Below are positions 59,406 to 64,000 of a stretch of 64,000 nt of DNA, piece by piece. Source of the stretch: DATAES01 sp036493595 (GTDB lineage: Bacteria > Actinomycetota > Acidimicrobiia > Acidimicrobiales > JACDCH01). Below the pieces are notes generated by a model. It made no database searches, was not told the DNA's origin, and saw only the letters and a program-made list of their open reading frames with translations. The number at the start of each line of letters is the position of its first letter. Position 1 is the stretch's first letter. The translations under genes were made by a program, and so were the position numbers. The DNA lies in NCBI GenBank assembly GCA_036493595.1, contig DASXPN010000073.1:68265-132264 (forward strand). Direction: 5' to 3'.

Positions 59406-60383
59406 GTGCTGAGCAACCCGTTCGTCATCCTGATGATCGCGGGAGTCACGGCCGGGTCGGCCGTGGTCGCCGCGATCGTCGTGCGCATGGCGGGCGAGGC
59501 GAGCTCGGCACGCGACGAGTCGAAAGCATCGCCCGGATCGGGGCGACCGCTGAACCGGCGGATGGACGATGCGTTCGAGAAGTCCCCAATGGTCAAGCGG
59601 GCCATCGAGCTCACCGCGAACCTCGCCGAGCGTCGCGGCGTCCTCGGTTCCGTCGAGCGGTCACTGCGCGCCGCGGACATCCCGCTGCGACCGGCGGAGG
59701 TGATCTTCGCCTACTCGGTGCTCGCCTTCGTCGTGCCGCTCTCGGTGTTGCTCTTCTTGCGGACGCCGACGATGTTCATCCTGAGCCTGTTCTTGTTCGT
59801 CATCGTGCCGCCGTACGCGCTGAAGACGATCGTGAAGATGCGGCGCAAGAAGTTCGTGAACCAACTGCCCGACGCGCTCGCCACGCTCGCGGGTTCGTTG
59901 CGTGCCGGTCGTTCACTTGGCCAAGCGCTCGAGGCGCTGGCGCGCGAGATGCCGGCCCCGATCGGGCGCGAGCTCAAGAAGGTGGTGGCGGAGGTCCGCC
60001 TCGGCCGCAAGGTGAGCGAAGCGTTGGACGACGCCGTCGAACGCGTCGGCAGTCCCGACTTTCGCTGGGCGGTGCTCGCCATGCAGATCCAGGCCGAAGT
60101 CGGTGGCAACCTCGCCGAGTTGCTCGACCGTGTGGGCGAGACGATGCGCTCTCGCTCGCGGCTCAAGGGTGAGGTCAAGGCGCTCACGGCCGAGGGACGT
60201 GCCTCCGCCATGATGCTCGTGATCATGCCGCCGGCCCTCGGCGCGGTGATGTACGCGGGGAACCCGAAGTACATGCGCCCGATGTTCACCACGACCGCGG
60301 GGCACATCATGCTCGGCGTCTCGTTGGTGATGATCGTCGCCGGCTTCTTCTGGATGAAGAAGGTGGTGACGATCGATGTCTGA
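59406..60383 (+). CDS. tadB: Tad pilus inner-membrane protein TadB
   Basis: A 325-residue type II secretion system F-domain protein. Hydrophobic segments lie near the N-terminus (PFVILMIAGVTAGSAVVAAI), at about 100-140 and at the C-terminus. The T2SF domain core is LPDALATLAGSLRAGRSLGQ, followed by EVGGNLAELLDRVGETMRSR. GTG at 59406. It overlaps tadC by 8 bp, and together they should form the membrane platform for CpaF. Confidence 0.92.
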   Translation: MLSNPFVILMIAGVTAGSAVVAAIVVRMAGEASSARDESKASPGSGRPLNRRMDDAFEKSPMVKRAIELTANLAERRGVLGSVERSLRAADIPLRPAEVIFAYSVLAFVVPLSVLLFLRTPTMFILSLFLFVIVPPYALKTIVKMRRKKFVNQLPDALATLAGSLRAGRSLGQALEALAREMPAPIGRELKKVVAEVRLGRKVSEALDDAVERVGSPDFRWAVLAMQIQAEVGGNLAELLDRVGETMRSRSRLKGEVKALTAEGRASAMMLVIMPPALGAVMYAGNPKYMRPMFTTTAGHIMLGVSLVMIVAGFFWMKKVVTIDV

Positions 60384-61320
60384 GATCCTCAACTCGCCGG
60401 GCGGTGGGCTGCTCCTCGCGATCGTCGCGTCGCTCGGGCTCTCGGTGCTCGCGGCGGGCGTCGGACTCATGGTGGCGGAGCGGCTGACCTTGCGCACGAA
60501 GCTGCGCGAGATCGACGACCTCTACCAGCTCGTCGGCGTGCGCGATCAGGAACTGATGCTGTCGTTGTCCGATCGCGTCGGCGACCCCGCGCAGCGGCTG
60601 CTGGCGCGCCTCGGCCGGCGGTTGTCACCGAAGGACTACGCGGAGCGCATCCGCATCCTGATGATGCGCGCCGGACGCACCGAGACCGGTGCCGCGGATC
60701 GATTCCTTGCCATCCGCGCGCTCACGTTGCTCGGCGCGCCCGTCGTGTTCCTCCTCGCGTACTCCGCCACCGCGAAGCTCGGATCGGTCCGCCTGCTCGC
60801 GGCCGGTTTCGGCGCGGCGGCGTGCGTGCTGTTGCCGATGACCCGTCTCACTCGGGCCGTGGCCGACCGCGAGAAGCTCATCCGGACCCAGCTTCCCGAC
60901 ATCCTCGACCTGCTCGTGATCTGCATGGAAGCCGGCCTCGGCTTCAGTGCCGCGGTGTCGAGGACGGTGGCCAACGTCGAGGGCGAGATGTCTGCCGAGT
61001 TCGGAGTCGCGCTCGGCGAGATGCGCGCCGGGGCCAGCCGCTCGGAATCGCTCGCCAACCTCGCCACGCGTGTACAGATCCCCGAACTTCAGTCGTTCGT
61101 GATGGCGATCCGCCAGGCCGACGAGTTCGGCATCTCCGTCTCGACCGTGCTGCGCAACCAGGCCGAGGAGATGCGCGTGCAGCGCCGGCAGCACGCGCAG
61201 GAGAAGGCGCAGAAGGCGCCGGTGAAGATGCTCGTGCCGATGGTGTTCTGCATCTTCCCGCCGCTGTTCCTCATCGTGATCGGTCCGGCCGGCATCCAAC
61301 TCTCCAGCGGTGGATTCTGA
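60376..61320 (+). CDS. tadC: Tad pilus inner-membrane protein TadC
   Basis: A 314-residue type II secretion system F-domain protein, sister of TadB. LPDILDLLVICMEAGLGFSA is the domain core, and the conserved QADEFGISVSTVLRNQAEEM and QKAPVKMLVPMVFCIFPPLF follow. Three to four membrane helices are visible. ATG at 60376 overlaps tadB by 8 bp. The gene is 3 bp from tadE. Confidence 0.92.
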   Translation: MSEILNSPGGGLLLAIVASLGLSVLAAGVGLMVAERLTLRTKLREIDDLYQLVGVRDQELMLSLSDRVGDPAQRLLARLGRRLSPKDYAERIRILMMRAGRTETGAADRFLAIRALTLLGAPVVFLLAYSATAKLGSVRLLAAGFGAAACVLLPMTRLTRAVADREKLIRTQLPDILDLLVICMEAGLGFSAAVSRTVANVEGEMSAEFGVALGEMRAGASRSESLANLATRVQIPELQSFVMAIRQADEFGISVSTVLRNQAEEMRVQRRQHAQEKAQKAPVKMLVPMVFCIFPPLFLIVIGPAGIQLSSGGF

Positions 61321-61323
61321 ACG

Positions 61324-61854
61324 ATGACACCGGCGCGCGTGATCGGGCGCGGCGACTCGGGCGCGGTGCTTGTCGAGTTCGCGTTCGTGCTGCCGATCCT
61401 GTGCATGTTCCTGTTCGGCATCGTCAGCGCGGGCATGGCGTGGAACGACAACTTGGCGCTCGCCCAAGGCGTGCGGGACGCCGGGCGCTACGCGGCCACG
61501 TTGCCGACCCGCAACTACACGTCGATGGACGACTATCTCGACGCCGTCGCCACGCGAGTCGTCGGTGCCAGCCAGGGTTCGATCGACAGCAACGTGAGCG
61601 GGCGCATCTTGTGCGTCGCGTACGTGCACCCCGACGGTTCGTCCACGCTGGATCAGACGCGGCGGCGCTATGAAGACTCCTCAGGCGTCACCCGCGCCGC
61701 GTCGACCTGTTTCACCGACGGTCAGGCGAGCAGCGAGACGCGCGTCCAGATCATGAGCGAACGATCCGTCGTGTTCGAGACGGGGATCTGGAGTCACACC
61801 GTCACGCTGCACCAGCAGTTGGTGTTCCGCTACGAGGTCACCAATGGCCTGTAG
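61324..61854 (+). CDS. tadE: TadE-like pseudopilin
   Basis: A 176-residue protein with the TadE N-terminal signature GDSGAVLVEFAFVLPILCMF: the Glu plus hydrophobic helix typical of pseudopilins. The following VRDAGRYAATLPTRNY continues the family pattern. The extracytoplasmic part is beta-rich and has two Cys. TadE needs processing by a prepilin peptidase, which is not encoded in the window. ATG at 61324. It overlaps the tadG-like gene by 11 bp. Confidence 0.88.
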   Translation: MTPARVIGRGDSGAVLVEFAFVLPILCMFLFGIVSAGMAWNDNLALAQGVRDAGRYAATLPTRNYTSMDDYLDAVATRVVGASQGSIDSNVSGRILCVAYVHPDGSSTLDQTRRRYEDSSGVTRAASTCFTDGQASSETRVQIMSERSVVFETGIWSHTVTLHQQLVFRYEVTNGL

Positions 61855-63475
61855 ACGGCGGTTCGCACGGGTGCGGCGTCGTCGGACGCATCGGGCGGAA
61901 GGCGACGACGGGGTCGTCTTGGTGATTGTCGCGGCGTCGATGGCGGCAATCCTCGTCGTTGCCTCGATCGTCATCAACCTCGGCGGTGCTCGGCACGCGC
62001 ACGAGCACGATCAGGACAGCGCCGACGCGATCGCCATGGCTGCCGCGGCCAATCTCGACTCGAACGGCGGGAGCAACCAGAGCGCGTGCACCGCCGCCTG
62101 GAACTACGCGGTCAGTGATCTCGGGGTCGCGGCCTCGCCGGCTCCGTCGTGCGTGAACTTCGCCGGCAACTGCGTCGCGACGACGGCCAGAACGGTCACC
62201 ACGACCTCCGGCACGTACACGCTCACCTTCGTCAACCCGGTTCCGGACAGCAACTCGCTGTTCGCTGCGCAACCGGCGACCTCATCCGATGGCACCGCGT
62301 GCAACCGCTTCGGCGTCGCGATCACGCACACGTGGCGTTTCCCATTCGGTCAGGGCGACCAGACCATCAACGTGAGTGCGGTCGCGCGGCTGACGCACGG
62401 CCCGGGAACGGTCGACGCGCCGCTCGTCCTGCTCGACGCGCACGACTGCAACGTGATGTCGATCACCGGCAACTCGCACATCAGCGCGGTGACGTCGACG
62501 GGCCTTCCCGGCTACATCGCGATCGACTCCGACGGCTCGGCGTGCCCGTCTGGCAACAAGGTGATCGTCGATGCCACCGGCAACGCACAGATGACGGCAG
62601 GCGCGATCTCGATGTGGGCGCTGTCCACCGGCAACACCGCTCGCGCCTACGATCCGTCGGACGTCGGCGCGGGACGGGCGTTCAACCCCGGCCCGGTCGC
62701 GTCGTCGGCTCCGGTTGGTCGGTCGGCGATGGACTGGCGTTACAACTGCTCGGCGTCGAACGGCTGCCCGAGCGGCGACTCCTCCGCCATCGGCGACCTG
62801 ATCACCGCGGATGGTGGCACCGGGGTGCCCTCCGGGTTCACGCGGTGGACGTCGGTGTACTCGTGCAGCCCGGGCTCGACCGTGGTGCCGCGCGGCAACT
62901 GGTACATCGACTGCCCGAGTGGACTGTCCACCAGTGGCACGCTCACCTTTCGCGGCGGGAACATCGTCAGCGACAACTCGATCTCGGTGTCGGGCAACGG
63001 GACGTTGCGGGTGAACTGCGACGTCGCCTCGTCCGGCACGGCCTGCCCGTCGGATCCGACCACGACGACGACGCTGTACCTGCGCAACGGCGGGCTCAGC
63101 AAGAGCGGCAACGTCACGTTCACGTTGCTCGAGACGTTCGCCTACTTCGCCAACGGCAGCGTGGACCTCAGCGGCAACAGCCAGCTCGACTGGACGGCGC
63201 CGAACGATCCGTCCTCACCGTTCGACGACTTGCTGATGTGGACCGAGAGCAACGCCGCCATCTCGATGACCGGCAACTCGGACACGGTCTTCGACGGCAT
63301 CATGTTCGCCCCCAACGCGGCGCTGAACCTCACCGGGAACTCGGGCGACAGCGCGCTCGGCTCGCAGATGTTCGTCGACACCGCGTCGTTGACCGGGAAC
63401 TCGACCCTGGCGCTGTCGCCGCACGACGACAGGATCATGGCGCTCGGTGGTGCGAGCGCCGCGCTCATCCGCTGA
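61844..63475 (+). CDS. TadG-like pilus-associated protein with GNS-repeat body
   Basis: A 543-residue protein. Residues 20-75 match the TadG N-terminal domain (GVVLVIVAASMAAILVVASI, then DQDSADAIAMAAAANL). The rest is an extracytoplasmic, Ser/Thr/Asn-rich beta body in which the motif [TS]-G-N-[SAGV] recurs about eight times (near residues 206, 246, 384, 422, 443, 475, 496, 516). Examples are ITGNSHIS, LSGNSQLD, MTGNSDTV and LTGNSTLA. This spacing suggests a right-handed beta-helix or similar repeat fold. ATG at 61844, overlapping tadE. Last gene of the operon; its end overlaps the convergent dehydrogenase gene by 11 bp. Confidence 0.8.
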   Translation: MACRRRFARVRRRRTHRAEGDDGVVLVIVAASMAAILVVASIVINLGGARHAHEHDQDSADAIAMAAAANLDSNGGSNQSACTAAWNYAVSDLGVAASPAPSCVNFAGNCVATTARTVTTTSGTYTLTFVNPVPDSNSLFAAQPATSSDGTACNRFGVAITHTWRFPFGQGDQTINVSAVARLTHGPGTVDAPLVLLDAHDCNVMSITGNSHISAVTSTGLPGYIAIDSDGSACPSGNKVIVDATGNAQMTAGAISMWALSTGNTARAYDPSDVGAGRAFNPGPVASSAPVGRSAMDWRYNCSASNGCPSGDSSAIGDLITADGGTGVPSGFTRWTSVYSCSPGSTVVPRGNWYIDCPSGLSTSGTLTFRGGNIVSDNSISVSGNGTLRVNCDVASSGTACPSDPTTTTTLYLRNGGLSKSGNVTFTLLETFAYFANGSVDLSGNSQLDWTAPNDPSSPFDDLLMWTESNAAISMTGNSDTVFDGIMFAPNAALNLTGNSGDSALGSQMFVDTASLTGNSTLALSPHDDRIMALGGASAALIR

Positions 63476-64000
63476 GCTTCTCGCGGCCGAGGCCCGCCAT
63501 GAGGTCGATCCACGAGCTCATGTCGCTGTTCTTGAAGTCGACGTGGTTCTTCAGGTCGGCGGGCACGAAGAACTCGAAGCCATCGGTCTCGAGCGCGTCG
63601 ACCATGCCGGTCGCGCATTCCTCGGCCGATACGAACTCCACGCCCGGCATGCCCGGCAGCTCACCCGGACGTTGCTCCCAGATCTCGGTGGCGATGGCGC
63701 CAGGTTGAACGAGTTTCACCTCGATCGGTGTGTCCGCGAGATCCATGGCCGCGACCTCGCTCCATCCCGACATCGCGAACTTCGACGCGCAGTACGCGGA
63801 CTCGTGCACGATGCCGAACCGGCCGCCGCCGCTGGCGACATTCACGATCGTGCCCGAGCCCCGATCGATCATCTTCGGGATCACGGCCAGGTTCATGCGG
63901 ATGGGCGACATGAAGTTGGTCCGCATGACGGATTCGACATCGTCGGCGGTGTGATCCAACAGCTGCTTGCGCTTACCGGTCGCGGCGTTGTTCACGAGAC
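63465..64000 (-). CDS. Short-chain dehydrogenase/reductase (5' end outside window)
   Basis: The C-terminal 178 or so residues of a classical SDR; the gene runs off the right edge. The NNAA segment after strand 4 is present at the truncated end, the catalytic serine region is VNVASGGGRFGIV, and the YxxxK motif is intact in SAYCASKFAMSG. VQPGAIATEI is the conserved cofactor-loop segment. The Rossmann glycine motif lies beyond position 64000. Substrate unknown. It converges on the tadG-like gene. Confidence 0.87.
   Translation of the reverse strand, partial: LVNNAATGKRKQLLDHTADDVESVMRTNFMSPIRMNLAVIPKMIDRGSGTIVNVASGGGRFGIVHESAYCASKFAMSGWSEVAAMDLADTPIEVKLVQPGAIATEIWEQRPGELPGMPGVEFVSAEECATGMVDALETDGFEFFVPADLKNHVDFKNSDMSSWIDLMAGLGREKLSG

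Overview
The window is about 64 kb of very GC-rich (roughly 67-70 %) bacterial chromosome with dense, mostly operonic genes and frequent GTG/TTG starts and ATGA/GTGA stop-start overlaps. The gene content is actinobacterial: CarD, ClpC, DisA, a DUF3263 protein beside a LytR_C protein, GpgS, a CysO-like protein, HemQ, an unlinked GroEL and a FitA/VapC pair. The combination of lysS-clpC-radA-disA-carD-ispDF-rlmB with a SigH-like sigma factor suggests a deep-branching actinobacterium such as a member of Acidimicrobiia. This placement is inferred from gene content, not from a phylogeny. I see no prophage, insertion sequence, CRISPR array or rRNA.

Region 1 (1-18.9 kb) is housekeeping: the end of coaX, lysS, a degenerate dehydrogenase/acyltransferase pair, an alpha/beta hydrolase, a polyprenyl diphosphate synthase, clpC, an LppM-like lipoprotein, radA, disA (c-di-AMP), an acetyltransferase, an internally deleted methyltransferase, a dienelactone hydrolase, crp, carD, ispD, ispF, rlmB, a SigH-like sigma factor, tRNA-Thr(UGU), DUF3263 and LytR_C. 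Region 2 (18.9-25.3 kb) is an osmolyte block (otsB, otsA, glycerate kinase, gpgS) followed by cysO and a lone receiver protein. Region 3 (25.3-32.5 kb) holds an FAD oxidoreductase, groEL behind two CIRCE operators, a SpoIID-domain protein, fdhD, hemQ and a tRNA-binding-domain protein.

Region 4 (32.5-38.1 kb) is a branched-chain amino acid type ABC transporter (livH, livM, livG, livF) with a convergent substrate-binding lipoprotein. Two of its parts are unusual. The permease carries a secreted Ser-rich region and a beta-sandwich-like domain at its N-terminus. The binding protein is circularly permuted: its C-terminal half precedes its N-terminal half behind one lipoprotein signal. Region 5 (38.1-50.6 kb) is mixed metabolism: AlaX, LarE, small unknown proteins, Rrf2 with a Cys-rich mini-protein, a CoA-disulfide-reductase-like flavoprotein, NUDIX, an M1-like peptidase, an amidase, PAC2 and msrB. 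It also holds a probable selenoprotein, in which an in-frame TGA sits at the thioredoxin-like active site (WASW-U-GCR) and is followed by a SECIS-like hairpin.

Region 6 (50.6-64 kb) has a CBS-domain/citrate synthase fusion, an acetyltransferase, a FitA/VapC toxin-antitoxin pair behind a perfect palindrome, DinB and VOC proteins, and a Tad pilus operon (unknown helical protein, cpaB, cpaF/tadA, tadB, tadC, tadE, tadG-like). The tadG-like protein has a body of repeated GNS motifs. The window ends inside a short-chain dehydrogenase.
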